Source of the DNA: an uncultured Paracoccaceae bacterium
GTDB lineage: Bacteria; Pseudomonadota; Alphaproteobacteria; Rhodobacterales; Rhodobacteraceae
Direction of reading: 5' to 3'
Length of the DNA: 64,000 nucleotides
Assembly (NCBI GenBank): GCA_947492825.1
Contig: CANLNT010000002.1
Location: 752,501-816,500, forward strand
Each line of letters starts with the position of its first letter. Position 1 is the first letter of the stretch. Both the position numbers and the translations under genes were made by a program. Positions 43,839 through 52,565 of this stretch are shown here, one piece after another. The notes under the pieces were generated by a model. It was given only the letters and a program-made list of their open reading frames with translations. It made no database searches and was not told the DNA's origin.

Positions 43839-45557
43839 ATGCGGCACCTGAACCTTGTCCCGATTGCGATCCTGGTCGCCTGCACATTGGGTGTGTATTG
43901 GGCGTCCTACACCTATTTCAGCGCGCAGGTCCGTGAACAGGCCGCCGCCCGCCTGACGCTGTATCGCAGCACGGTCGAGGCAGAGTTGCGCCACTTTGCC
44001 CATCTGCCTTTCCTTTTGTCGCAAGACCCGTTTGTTGCGGCCACCCTGCAGGGCGGCGATACCACCGCGCTTGACCGGCGGCTGGCACGCTTTGCGCAAA
44101 GTGCGGGGCTGGATGCGATCTATCTGATGGACGATGCGGGGCTGACGATCTCGGCCTCGAACGCGGCGGCTGCCAACAGCTTTGTCGGGCAGAACTATGC
44201 GTTCCGTCCGTATTTTCAGGCGGCCCGCGATGGCGCACTGGGCGAGTTCTATGGCATCGGGGCCACCACCGGCATTCCGGGGTATTTCTATGCACTTGCG
44301 GTGCAATCGCGCGCAGCGGCGGAGGGCGTCATCGCGATCAAGCTGGATCTGTCCGCGCTGCAAAACAGCTGGCAAGCCTCGGGCGAGCGGATCATGCTGA
44401 CCAATGCCGATGGTGTGGTGCTTCTGGCCTCTGACCCGGCGTGGCGCTACCGCGTGCTGGACCCGCTGACAGCGGATCAGCGCGACCGGATTATCGCATC
44501 CCGCCAGTTTGGGCAGGAGCCGCTGGACCCGCTGGACTGGACCCGCGACATCACGGCCCAAACGGCCAATGTGGGTGGCAAGCATTTGCTGTATCTGCGC
44601 ACCCGTGATCTGCCCAACGACTGGTCGCTGCATTTCTTTGTGCCCGACGATCAGGCCGTTACCCGCGCCTCGCTCAGTGCGGGGTTCGTGCTGCTGATGG
44701 GTGTGCTGGGGTTGATCGCGTTGCAGGTGCGTCGGGTGCGCAGCATCGGCGCAGCTTTGCAAAAGTCGGAAGAGGATCAGGCGCTGTTGCGGTCCGCCAA
44801 CGCGCGTCTTGCTGTCGAGATCGAGGAACGCCGCGCCGCGGAACAGAACCTGCAAAAGACCCAAGCAGAATTGGAGCGCGCCGGGCGGTTGGCAGCCTTG
44901 GGGCAACTGGCGTCATCGGTCACGCACGAATTGGGTCAACCAATTGCGGCCATGCGTAATCGGTTGGCAGCGGCCGAAATGACCTCCGGGCCTAGTACGC
45001 TGAACGACAAAATGCAGGGCCTTGTGGCCCGGATGGAGGACATCACCCGGCAGCTAAAGTTCTTTTCCCGTAAAGGCCGGGACAAGTTCGAAAAGATCGA
45101 CCTTGCGGCGGCGATGACCAATGCGCTGGATCTGCTGGAGCCCACGATCGCACATACCGGTGCGACGGTGGACTTTCAGCGCCCGACATCCGATGTCACG
45201 CTTTGGGCCAACGCGCTGCGGATCGAACAGGTGATGACAAATATCGTGCGTAACGCGTTGGACGCGATGGAGGATGCTGCCGAACGCCGCATCGCGATTG
45301 AGATGGGGCAGGCGGATGATGACGTCTGGTTCTCCGTCGCAGACAGCGGCCATGGCCTGGGGGATCAGTCATTTGACGACCTGCGCGAACCCTTTGCCAC
45401 CACGCGCGAAAGCGGGCGGGGCATGGGACTGGGCCTGACAATTTCAGCCGGGATCGTGTCAGACCATGGCGGCACGATCACCGCGTCAGACCGCGCGCAG
45501 GGCGGCGCGTTGTTCCGGGTCACCTTGCCGCGCAACACCGGGGAGGCATCGCCATGA
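43839..45557 (+). CDS. DctB-like sensor histidine kinase
   Basis: A 572-residue inner-membrane kinase. TM1 at about 7-28, periplasmic PDC/dCache sensor at 29-275 (with FYGIGATTGIPGYFYALAV), TM2 at 278-298, coiled coil at 310-352, then HisKA with SSVTHELGQPIAAM and phospho-accepting His363. The catalytic domain has IVRNALDAMED (N box), DSGHGLGD and GRGMGLGL (G boxes). The domain plan matches C4-dicarboxylate sensor DctB. ATG 43839 is preferred; the frame is open 63 bp further upstream. The regulator gene overlaps by 4 bp, and a TRAP transporter follows, the likely target. Confidence 0.88.
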   Translation: MRHLNLVPIAILVACTLGVYWASYTYFSAQVREQAAARLTLYRSTVEAELRHFAHLPFLLSQDPFVAATLQGGDTTALDRRLARFAQSAGLDAIYLMDDAGLTISASNAAAANSFVGQNYAFRPYFQAARDGALGEFYGIGATTGIPGYFYALAVQSRAAAEGVIAIKLDLSALQNSWQASGERIMLTNADGVVLLASDPAWRYRVLDPLTADQRDRIIASRQFGQEPLDPLDWTRDITAQTANVGGKHLLYLRTRDLPNDWSLHFFVPDDQAVTRASLSAGFVLLMGVLGLIALQVRRVRSIGAALQKSEEDQALLRSANARLAVEIEERRAAEQNLQKTQAELERAGRLAALGQLASSVTHELGQPIAAMRNRLAAAEMTSGPSTLNDKMQGLVARMEDITRQLKFFSRKGRDKFEKIDLAAAMTNALDLLEPTIAHTGATVDFQRPTSDVTLWANALRIEQVMTNIVRNALDAMEDAAERRIAIEMGQADDDVWFSVADSGHGLGDQSFDDLREPFATTRESGRGMGLGLTISAGIVSDHGGTITASDRAQGGALFRVTLPRNTGEASP

Positions 45558-46846
45558 CGGCCTTTCGTGTGCTTGTGATTGATGATGACCGGATGATGCG
45601 CACCTCGCTTGTGGACCTGATCGAAGCGGCAGGTTGGGTTGCCAAGGACTTGCCGCGCGCCACCGATGCCGCCCGCTGGATCACCCAGTTCCGCCCCGAT
45701 GTGATCCTGTCGGACGTGCGGATGCCAGAGATGACCGGGCTGGAACTGCTGCAATCGCTGGATGCGCCGCCGCCCATTGTGCTGATCTCGGCGCATGGGG
45801 ATATCCCGATGGCGGTCGATGCGATGAACCGTGGCGCCTATAGTTTTGTGGAAAAGCCTTATGACCCCAAGCGCTTGCTGCTGATACTGTCGCATGCCGC
45901 CGAACAGCATCAGATGCGCAACAGCAATCAGCGCCTGAAAGAGCGGCTGCAACAGTTGTCGGGGTTGGATCGCGTTCTGCTGGGCCAAACCGAGGTGATG
46001 GCCCGCCTGCGCGACAACATCGCAATGATGGCCGACGCTGACGCCTCTGTTTTGATCCATGGTGATACCGGGACGGGCAAAGACCTTGTGGCGCGCGCCT
46101 TGCACGACATCTCGGGCCGGTGCGACGGGCCATTCATCGCGGTGAACGCGGCCCAGATCGGGCCCGAGCAATTGCCGCTGGTGGCCCGCAGTGCGGCGGG
46201 TGGGACCCTGTTTCTGGACGAGATTTGCGCTTGTCCTGCGGATATCCAGCCGATGCTGCTGCGCTTGATCGAAGCCAAAGAGGTGTTGGAACCGGGGCAG
46301 GGCGCGCCGGAACGCATTGATTTGCGCGTGGTTTCGGCCACCAACGAGGACACCGCCGAGGCTGTGGCGGCAGGGCGGTTGCGGCGCGATTTGCTGTACC
46401 GTCTGGAAGGGTTCGCACTACACTTGCCGCCCTTGCAGGCGCGGCTGGATGATGTGGCGTTGCTTGTGACCCGCTTTCTGGCTGAGGCCGCGGCGGTGTT
46501 CGAAATGCCCCCGCCTGAATTGTCAGAGGCGGATTTGGCCGCGCTGATGTCGCATGACTGGCCCGGCAATGTGCGCGAATTGCGCAATGTGGCCGAACGG
46601 CGGGTGATGGCCGCGCGGCAAGGCTTTGGCACGATGGGCGATGCGATGTCTGGCGCGGAAACAAGCGCCGCCCCGCGCCCCGGCCTGCGCGAGGCGGTGG
46701 CTGCGTTTGAACGGCAGATGATTGGCAAGGCGATCCAGACCCACGCGGGCCGTATGGATGATGCCGCCGCCGAACTGGGCATAGGACGCCGCACCTTGAA
46801 CGAGAAAATCGTCAAACTGGGCCTTGATAAGGACGCGCTGCTGTAG
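45554..46846 (+). CDS. DctD-like NtrC-family response regulator lacking the GAFTGA loop
   Basis: A 430-residue regulator. Receiver domain with acidic pocket DDD (10-12), phospho-acceptor Asp54 and Lys101; AAA+ domain with Walker A GDTGTGKD (170-177) and Walker B GGTLFLDE (216-223); C-terminal Fis-like helix-turn-helix (DDAAAELGIGRRTLNEKI). Between NAAQIGPE and GGTLFLDE there are only about 10 residues, where sigma-54 activators have about 29 including GAFTGA. The sigma-54-contacting loop is thus deleted, so activation must be sigma-54 independent or it may repress. Paired with the kinase just upstream. Confidence 0.9.
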   Translation: MTAFRVLVIDDDRMMRTSLVDLIEAAGWVAKDLPRATDAARWITQFRPDVILSDVRMPEMTGLELLQSLDAPPPIVLISAHGDIPMAVDAMNRGAYSFVEKPYDPKRLLLILSHAAEQHQMRNSNQRLKERLQQLSGLDRVLLGQTEVMARLRDNIAMMADADASVLIHGDTGTGKDLVARALHDISGRCDGPFIAVNAAQIGPEQLPLVARSAAGGTLFLDEICACPADIQPMLLRLIEAKEVLEPGQGAPERIDLRVVSATNEDTAEAVAAGRLRRDLLYRLEGFALHLPPLQARLDDVALLVTRFLAEAAAVFEMPPPELSEADLAALMSHDWPGNVRELRNVAERRVMAARQGFGTMGDAMSGAETSAAPRPGLREAVAAFERQMIGKAIQTHAGRMDDAAAELGIGRRTLNEKIVKLGLDKDALL

Positions 46847-46867
46847 CCCTGCGGAAATCCGCAGGGC
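46846..46867 (+). terminator. Hairpin after the regulator gene
   Basis: GCCCTGCGG (46846-46854) and CCGCAGGGC (46859-46867) form a 9-bp stem with a 4-nt loop, starting within the stop codon. No immediate T-run, so a weak or Rho-assisted terminator at best. The 111 bp to the next gene contain no GG-N10-GC sigma-54 promoter. Confidence 0.55.
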
Positions 46868-46957
46868 GGCCACAAAAGCCTGCGCATTTTTCTTCATGCA
46901 TTCCGCGCGGTTTTTGCGGTTTAATGTGTCTCACCATATTCTGGGAGGAAATCGAAT

Positions 46958-47968
46958 ATGAAAACGCTTATGACCCGTGCGGCTGCGGCTGCACTTGTGA
47001 CGGCCTATGCAGGCGATGCGATGGCCGAGGAATGGAACGTCTCGCTCTGGGGCAAACAGCGCGCCTTTACCGAGCATGTTGAAAAGCTGGCTGAACTTGT
47101 CAGCGAAAAGACAGACGGTGAATTTACCCTGAACATCAGCTATGGTGGTTTGTCCAACAACCGCGAGAACCTTGATGGCATCTCCATCGGTGCGTTCGAG
47201 ATGGCGCAATTCTGTGCCGGCTATCACCGCGATAAGAACCCCTCGATCACCGTGCTGGAACTGCCGTTCCTTGGCGTCAGCTCGCTCGAGCAAGAGATCG
47301 AGCTGTCGATGGCCGTCTATCAGCATCCCGCCACCGTGGCCGATCTGGCCCGTTGGAATGCCACCTTGCTGATGCCGTCGCCGCTGCCGCAGTACAATAT
47401 CGTGGGCGTCGGCGAAGCGCCGTCAACACTGGACGAATTTGCCGGGCTCAGCGTGCGGGCGACCGGTGGGATTGGTGCCGCAATGGAAACCGTAGGCGCT
47501 GTCCCGACCTCTATGTCGGCCAGCGAGGTGCGTCAGGCAATGGATTCGGGCGTGGTCAAGGCCGTGGCCTTTGCACCTCATGCGCATATGTCATTCGGCA
47601 CAATCGAAAACGCCACATGGTGGACGTCGAACCTGAACCCCGGCACGGTGAACTGCCCGGTTGTGGCCAACACCGACGCGCTGAACGGCCTGTCCGATGA
47701 ACATCGCGAGGCGCTGCTGGGGTCCATTGATGAATCGCTCGAACATTACGTCGCCAACTACAACGGTGCCACGATGGACGCATGGGGCCCGGCGCTGGAA
47801 GAGCGCGGGATCGAAGTTGTGACCTTCACCGATGCAGAGATCGCGGCCTTCAAAGAGGCCGCGGCAGCCCCCGCTGCAGCCGCATGGATCGAGCAGAACA
47901 CTGCCGCAGGCCTGCCCGCGCAAGAGCTGTATGATCTTGTGACCGGCATGATTGCCGAAAGCATGTAA
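46958..47968 (+). CDS. TRAP transporter substrate-binding protein (DctP family)
   Basis: A 336-residue periplasmic protein with a signal peptide (residues 1-23, cleavage near AMAEE) and the DctP fold: WGKQRAFTEHVEKLAELVSEKTDGEFTLNI near 29-58, FEMAQFCAGYH near 79 and the FAGLSVRATGG region near 158. The conserved binding arginine is in LSVRATG. GGGAGGAA at 46943-46950 is a strong ribosome binding site. Substrate unknown; a carboxylate is typical. Followed by a terminator before the membrane subunits. Confidence 0.92.
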   Translation: MKTLMTRAAAAALVTAYAGDAMAEEWNVSLWGKQRAFTEHVEKLAELVSEKTDGEFTLNISYGGLSNNRENLDGISIGAFEMAQFCAGYHRDKNPSITVLELPFLGVSSLEQEIELSMAVYQHPATVADLARWNATLLMPSPLPQYNIVGVGEAPSTLDEFAGLSVRATGGIGAAMETVGAVPTSMSASEVRQAMDSGVVKAVAFAPHAHMSFGTIENATWWTSNLNPGTVNCPVVANTDALNGLSDEHREALLGSIDESLEHYVANYNGATMDAWGPALEERGIEVVTFTDAEIAAFKEAAAAPAAAAWIEQNTAAGLPAQELYDLVTGMIAESM

Positions 47969-47975
47969 CCTCCCT

Positions 47976-48011
47976 TTGGCCCCGCGCGCGCATCGCGCGG
48001 GGCCAATTTTT
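47976..48011 (+). terminator. Strong intra-operon hairpin between the TRAP binding-protein and membrane-subunit genes
   Basis: TTGGCCCCGCGCG (47976-47988) pairs perfectly with CGCGCGGGGCCAA (47994-48006), followed by five T residues. It could give excess binding protein over membrane subunits, or protect the dctP-like mRNA from 3' decay. Confidence 0.93.
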
Positions 48012-48041
48012 GAAGATTGCACATCGCAAGGGGGGAGACCG

Positions 48042-48665
48042 ATGGCGACTGCATCACTTGTGCTGACAGATGACAGCACGCTCAGCAAACTCGACCTGAA
48101 ACTGCTGCGCCTTGAACGGGCCTTTGCCCTGATCAGTGGGATCAGTGTCTTTGCCCTGATGGTGCTGGCTGTGGTTTCTGTGACCGGGCGCAACGGGTTC
48201 AACGCCCCGCTGCCGGGCTATGTCGATTGGATCGAACAGGCCATGCCGCTTATTGCCTTCATGGGGATTTCCTATGTCATGCGCGAAGGCGGGCATATCC
48301 GCATGGACATTCTTGTGGGCCGTCTGCGCGGTCGCACACTTTATATCGTTGAACTGATTACCACCCTCGCCGTATTGCTTCTGATGGCGCTGCTGGTTTG
48401 GGGATCATGGGCGCATTTCGCCCGTAGCTTTGATTTCGCCGCACCCTTGTGGAGCCGCGACAGCTCTATGGATATTGCCCTGCCGATCTGGCCCGCGAAG
48501 CTCATGGCCCCGCTTGCCTTTGGCGTGCTGTGCCTGCGTCTGTGTCTGCAAGTCTGGGCCTACCTGCGGGCCATCGCCACCGGCCGCGCGATTGCCGTGC
48601 CGCTTGTCGCCGACGCCGCCACGCAAGCTCGCATGGAAGCCGAACAACTTGAGGGGCAGGACTGA
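48042..48665 (+). CDS. TRAP transporter small membrane subunit (DctQ family)
   Basis: A 207-residue protein with about four membrane helices and the DctQ signature VTGRNGFNAPLPGYVDWIEQAMPLIAFMGISY near 47-79, then REGGHIRMDIL. ATG 48042 follows a GGGGGAGA site. Its stop shares one base with the large-subunit start (TGATG). Confidence 0.9.
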   Translation: MATASLVLTDDSTLSKLDLKLLRLERAFALISGISVFALMVLAVVSVTGRNGFNAPLPGYVDWIEQAMPLIAFMGISYVMREGGHIRMDILVGRLRGRTLYIVELITTLAVLLLMALLVWGSWAHFARSFDFAAPLWSRDSSMDIALPIWPAKLMAPLAFGVLCLRLCLQVWAYLRAIATGRAIAVPLVADAATQARMEAEQLEGQD

Positions 48666-50065
48666 TGGAACCCATCGACATTGGCCTTTGGGTCACCGGC
48701 GGTCTGCTGGTCATGGTCGTCCTTGGCATGCGCGTCGCCTTTGCCGCCGGTCTTGCGGGCATGATTGGCCTGATCTGGATATTCTGGGCCAAGAAAGATT
48801 ACGGTATCGACGAATTTGGCTGGGCGCTGAGCGTGGCGGTCAAAACCGCCGGTCAGGTGCCGCATTCCAAGGTTTCCTCGCAAGCCCTGTCCTTGATCCC
48901 GACCTTCATCCTGATCGGCTATCTGGCCTACTACGCGGGCCTGACCAAGGCGCTGTTTGAGGCCGCAAAACGCTGGATCGCCTGGGTGCCGGGCGGGCTG
49001 GCGGTGTCCACGGTCTTTGCCACCGCTGGCTTTGCTGCCGTCTCTGGCGCCTCCGTCGCCACCTCTGCCGTTTTTGCGCGCATCGCGATCCCCGAGATGC
49101 TGAAGATCGGCTATAACAAGCAATTCGCCGCAGGTGTGGTTGCCGCAGGCGGTACGTTGGCATCCCTGATCCCGCCGTCCGCGATCCTTGTGATCTATGC
49201 GATCATCGTGGAACAGGACGTCGGCAAACTGCTACTGGCAGGCTTTATCCCCGGTGCATTCTCGGCGTTGGTCTATGCTGCACTGATTATCGGCATGGCG
49301 CTGACGATCAAGGGCTTTGGCCCGCCGGTTTCGGGCTATACGTGGAAGGAACGCTTTGTATCCTTGCCGCCCGCGTTACCCATCGTCTTTGTCGTCGTGA
49401 CGATCATCTGTTTTGTCTACAACCCCTTTGGCGGCGACGCCTGGGGCACCCCGACCGAAGGCGGCGCGATTGGGGCCTTTGTCGTCTTCCTGATGGCGCT
49501 TTATCAGGGAATGCGCTGGCCCCAGCTGAAAGACGCGTTGTTGGAAACCGCCAAGCTAAGCGTGATGATCTTCACGATCATTTGGGGCGTGCTGATCTAT
49601 GTCCGCTTCCTGGGCTTTGCCGACCTGCCAAGCGCCTTTTCGGATTGGATCACCTCGCTCACCATGTCGCCGATGCTGATACTGGTGTGCATCCTGCTGG
49701 CCTATGCCGTGCTGGGCATGTTCATGGATGCCATCGGGATGCTACTGCTGACCCTGCCGGTGGTCTACCCGGCTGTCATGGCGCTCAATGGCGGTGAGGC
49801 GGTCAGTGCCGCCGACAGCACCTTTGGCATGTCCGGCCCGATGTGCGCGATCTGGTTCGGGATATTGGTGGTGAAAATGGCAGAGTTCTGTTTGATCACA
49901 CCCCCCATCGGCCTGAATTGCTTTGTGGTGGCAGGCGTCCGCGATGACCTGTCCGTGCAGGACGTGTTCAAAGGGGTCACACCGTTCTTTGTGGCCGATG
50001 CGATCACCATCGCCCTGCTGGTGGCCTTTCCGGGGATCGTGCTTTGGCTGCCCAGTCTGGCCTAA
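48665..50065 (+). CDS. TRAP transporter large membrane subunit (DctM family)
   Basis: A 466-residue protein with about 12 helices. Features are KVSSQALSLIPTFILIGYLAYYAGL near 60-84, SGASVATSAVFARIAIPEMLKIGYNKQFAAGVVAAGGTLASLIPPSAILVIYA near 130-180 (TLASLIPPS is the DctM hallmark) and FMDAIGMLLLTLPVVYP. With DctP and DctQ it forms an ion-driven (usually sodium) uptake system. Its TAA stop overlaps the stop of the converging gene. Confidence 0.95.
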   Translation: MEPIDIGLWVTGGLLVMVVLGMRVAFAAGLAGMIGLIWIFWAKKDYGIDEFGWALSVAVKTAGQVPHSKVSSQALSLIPTFILIGYLAYYAGLTKALFEAAKRWIAWVPGGLAVSTVFATAGFAAVSGASVATSAVFARIAIPEMLKIGYNKQFAAGVVAAGGTLASLIPPSAILVIYAIIVEQDVGKLLLAGFIPGAFSALVYAALIIGMALTIKGFGPPVSGYTWKERFVSLPPALPIVFVVVTIICFVYNPFGGDAWGTPTEGGAIGAFVVFLMALYQGMRWPQLKDALLETAKLSVMIFTIIWGVLIYVRFLGFADLPSAFSDWITSLTMSPMLILVCILLAYAVLGMFMDAIGMLLLTLPVVYPAVMALNGGEAVSAADSTFGMSGPMCAIWFGILVVKMAEFCLITPPIGLNCFVVAGVRDDLSVQDVFKGVTPFFVADAITIALLVAFPGIVLWLPSLA

Positions 50066-51114
50066 TCTGCGATGGCGGCGTCAAAGGTGGCGCGGGCGCG
50101 GCCCCAGACGCCGCCGTCCAGATCTGCCAGCGTCAGCAGGCTGGGCAGCAATTGCCCGGCAAAATCCTCTGAGCTTTCGACCGGTAGCATCGCGGGCAGA
50201 TTGTCGATCGCGGTGACATCCAGCGTCGGGTGGTCGTGGACGCGCAAGGCGGGCGCGTCCCACGTGGTGGTGCGGTCATAAACCTTGATCGGGTTGAAGG
50301 CGCTGTCGGGATCACAAGCGATATCGCCAATCACCCGCAAGGCGCGTTCGGTTGTGGTGGCCCCTTCGTGCACAAAAACCGGCGTGCCCTCGCGCGCCAG
50401 AATGCAGTTGAAGAAAAGCGCATGTTGCAACACCTCTGGGAACGGGCCGCCACGGGCGGTTTCGTCCATGTCCCATAGCGTCGTAGCCACGCCCATTTCG
50501 CGGCAGAGGTCCGCAGCCCCGGTGCCCACGCGCCCGTTGGCCCCGATGATCAGCGCCGTGGGCCGTTCGGTGCCCAGCCGGACGAGCGCGCCTTGCAGGT
50601 CGGCGATCATATGCGCGGCACTCAGATAGGTGTGGACCGGGCCTGCGATCCCGCCGCGCGCCTGCGCGATCCAGCAGCGCAAGGCGACGGCGGCCCCGGC
50701 AAAGCCCGCCCAATAGCCAAAGGCCGCGACCCGGCGGCCATCGTCGCCCACCAGATATTCAAGGTCGTAAAGCGCGCCGCCGCCTGCCTGAAACCGGTCC
50801 AGCAGCACGCGACCGCTGGGCTGGCCCTTGAAGGCATGGCCGAACATGATGTGTCGGTGCCGCAGTGGCGTGCCGTCATCGGGCAGTTCCTTCAGCCCGA
50901 AGATCAGCGCATCGTCGGGCGCGTCAACCCAGGTGCCTTCCGGCGCGATATCACAGCCCGTGGCGCGGTAGCCGTCCATCGGAATGGCGCGCTGGCGACT
51001 TTCCTCAACCGTGACGTGGATGCCTGCGGCCATCAGGGTGGCGGTGCCTACGGGCGTCAAGCCTACGCGTTCTTCGTTGGCGCGGCTTTCCGCGCGGACC
51101 CAAAGATGCGTCAT
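50062..51114 (-). CDS. Saccharopine dehydrogenase (NAD+, L-lysine-forming)-like protein
   Basis: A 350-residue alanine-dehydrogenase/PNT-fold enzyme: WVRAESRANEERVGLTP at the start and the Rossmann segment LIIGANGRVGTGAADLC near 190-206. The family catalyses NAD-dependent oxidation of saccharopine to lysine and 2-oxoglutarate in fungi; bacterial copies are usually of uncertain role, and this organism already has dapB for lysine synthesis, so degradation or another amino acid is plausible. It overlaps the GST gene by 4 bp and the TRAP large subunit by 4 bp at the 3' ends. Confidence 0.83.
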   Translation of the reverse strand: MTHLWVRAESRANEERVGLTPVGTATLMAAGIHVTVEESRQRAIPMDGYRATGCDIAPEGTWVDAPDDALIFGLKELPDDGTPLRHRHIMFGHAFKGQPSGRVLLDRFQAGGGALYDLEYLVGDDGRRVAAFGYWAGFAGAAVALRCWIAQARGGIAGPVHTYLSAAHMIADLQGALVRLGTERPTALIIGANGRVGTGAADLCREMGVATTLWDMDETARGGPFPEVLQHALFFNCILAREGTPVFVHEGATTTERALRVIGDIACDPDSAFNPIKVYDRTTTWDAPALRVHDHPTLDVTAIDNLPAMLPVESSEDFAGQLLPSLLTLADLDGGVWGRARATFDAAIAD

Positions 51115-51713
51115 AGGAACCCCCGCTTGGTCAGTGTTTTCAGGCTGTCGCGCGCCTGCATCATCGCGGCAAACGCGCTCAGCTTCGGGAATGCCGCGAT
51201 GTCGACGCCATCCCCCGGTGCCCAGCTGAGCACCATGTAAAGGTAGGGATCAGCGCAGGTCATCGCGGACCCCAGCGCAAAAGGGGCCAGCGGCAACGTC
51301 GCTTCAAGATAGTCGCAACAGGCGGTCATCGTCTCCGGCACCTTGGCGGCCATGTCATCAAAGCTGCTTTGCTGATCCGCCCAACGGCTGCCGCGCATCT
51401 TGTGGGCGTGGGCCACATGCATCGTGCTGGCCAGATAATACATCAACTCGCGCATCCGTGCCGCGTTCAGCGGATCATCCGGCACCAGCGCGGGGGCTGC
51501 ATATTCCAGCAGCGCGCCGGTTTCGGTCAGAATACCACCGGGGGTTTCCAGCGCTGGCACACGCCCCTTGGGATTGACCGCGAGGTAATCCGCGCCGTGC
51601 TGCGCGCCGCTTGCAAAATCCACTGGCACGGCCTCATAGGCCGCACCGACCTCTTCCAGCGCAATCGCAGTGGCGATGGATATGGTGCGCGGTGCGTAGT
51701 GCAATTTCAGCAT
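51111..51713 (-). CDS. Glutathione S-transferase family protein
   Basis: A 200-residue GST: thioredoxin-like N-terminal domain with YAPRTISIATAIALEEVG near 6-23 and GRVPALETPGGILTETGALLEY near 50-71, where VPAL and the ET pair bind the glutathione peptide; helical C-terminal domain near 85-195. Likely detoxification or isomerisation; substrate unknown. It begins an operon with the saccharopine dehydrogenase-like gene. Confidence 0.9.
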   Translation of the reverse strand: MLKLHYAPRTISIATAIALEEVGAAYEAVPVDFASGAQHGADYLAVNPKGRVPALETPGGILTETGALLEYAAPALVPDDPLNAARMRELMYYLASTMHVAHAHKMRGSRWADQQSSFDDMAAKVPETMTACCDYLEATLPLAPFALGSAMTCADPYLYMVLSWAPGDGVDIAAFPKLSAFAAMMQARDSLKTLTKRGFL

Positions 51714-51722
51714 CTGACCCCC

Positions 51723-52364
51723 CTAGTAATGCGTGCGTGCCGCCAACCTATCAGAATGATCCAGATGCGGGGCAGAATTGAACGTCGACAGGATCGGCCC
51801 ATGCGGCGTCACATGAATGCGGTGCACAGAGGTGTTCAGGATCGGCAAGGCGATCTGTGCCATTTGTGGAATATCCAGATGCAAAAGTTCGGCAACCGCG
51901 CGGCTGATGATCCCACCCGATGTCACACACAACACCCGCTTGCCCGGCTGCGCTGCCATCTGCATCACATCGCGGACCCGGCCCACGAAAGCCTCCCAAC
52001 TTTCGTTCCCCTTGATCCGCCCATCTTTCCACGCCGTCAGCGTGGCCGGGAAATGCAGGGCAAAATCCTCTGGCCCGTCGCGCTTCATCTCCCCCAGCGC
52101 GTCCATCTCGTTGGTCAGGTCGTAGTAGGTGATTTCGTTCAAGCGCGGATCAACCTCCGCCTCCCAGCCCATGCCGGCAATCGTCTCGCGTTGGCGGCGC
52201 AGGCTGCCCGACACCACCTGATCGAATGGCCCGTCATGGGCCTTCATCCATTCGCCCAGCCATTTGGCCTGTTGATGGCCCAGCTCTGTCAGCCTGTCAT
52301 AGTCCGCCTCATTATCGGCCGCCGAATTGGCCTGCCCATGTCGGACCAGCGTGATTTCACCCAT
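51723..52364 (-). CDS. Histidine phosphatase family protein (phosphoglycerate-mutase-like)
   Basis: A 213-residue protein with the RHG motif TLVRHGQAN near 5-13 (His nucleophile at 9), the SGSLRRQRET segment near 52 and the second catalytic His candidate in VTSGGIISRAV near 148. Such enzymes hydrolyse small phosphate esters; which ones is not determinable. ATG 52364 has AAGGAGAA upstream. It is divergent from recQ with about 200 bp between. Confidence 0.87.
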   Translation of the reverse strand: MGEITLVRHGQANSAADNEADYDRLTELGHQQAKWLGEWMKAHDGPFDQVVSGSLRRQRETIAGMGWEAEVDPRLNEITYYDLTNEMDALGEMKRDGPEDFALHFPATLTAWKDGRIKGNESWEAFVGRVRDVMQMAAQPGKRVLCVTSGGIISRAVAELLHLDIPQMAQIALPILNTSVHRIHVTPHGPILSTFNSAPHLDHSDRLAARTHY

Positions 52365-52454
52365 CAAATTCTCCTTTCCTGAATGGGTAAGTCCGCGCCC
52401 CGTCGAAGGCAACGCCCTGCTTTCTTTTGAATAGAAATATGCCCGCCGGAGGCC

Positions 52455-52475
52455 CGATTTTTCGTCGAAAAATCG
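52455..52475. repeat. 21-bp perfect hairpin element C
   Basis: CGATTTTTC (52455-52463) and GAAAAATCG (52467-52475) flank GTC, the same 9-3-9 geometry as elements A and B near dapB. It lies between the histidine phosphatase and recQ genes. Confidence 0.65.
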
Positions 52476-52565
52476 CCACCCCGCACCAGGCGCAATCTCT
52501 TGTTAACCGCGTCTTCATCTGCGATTGTCACACCAAGAGCAGAGATAAAAAACCAACAGGACAAG

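Noticed and set aside
43746-44906. Open frame of about 386 codons antisense to the histidine kinase
   Set aside because: Overlaps a well-supported kinase on the other strand and shows no family features.
46847-46957. Sigma-54 promoter upstream of the TRAP binding-protein gene
   Set aside because: Each GG dinucleotide in the region was checked; none has GC ten bases downstream. TTGCGG-N17-TATTCT exists, but transcription start would fall inside the ribosome binding site.
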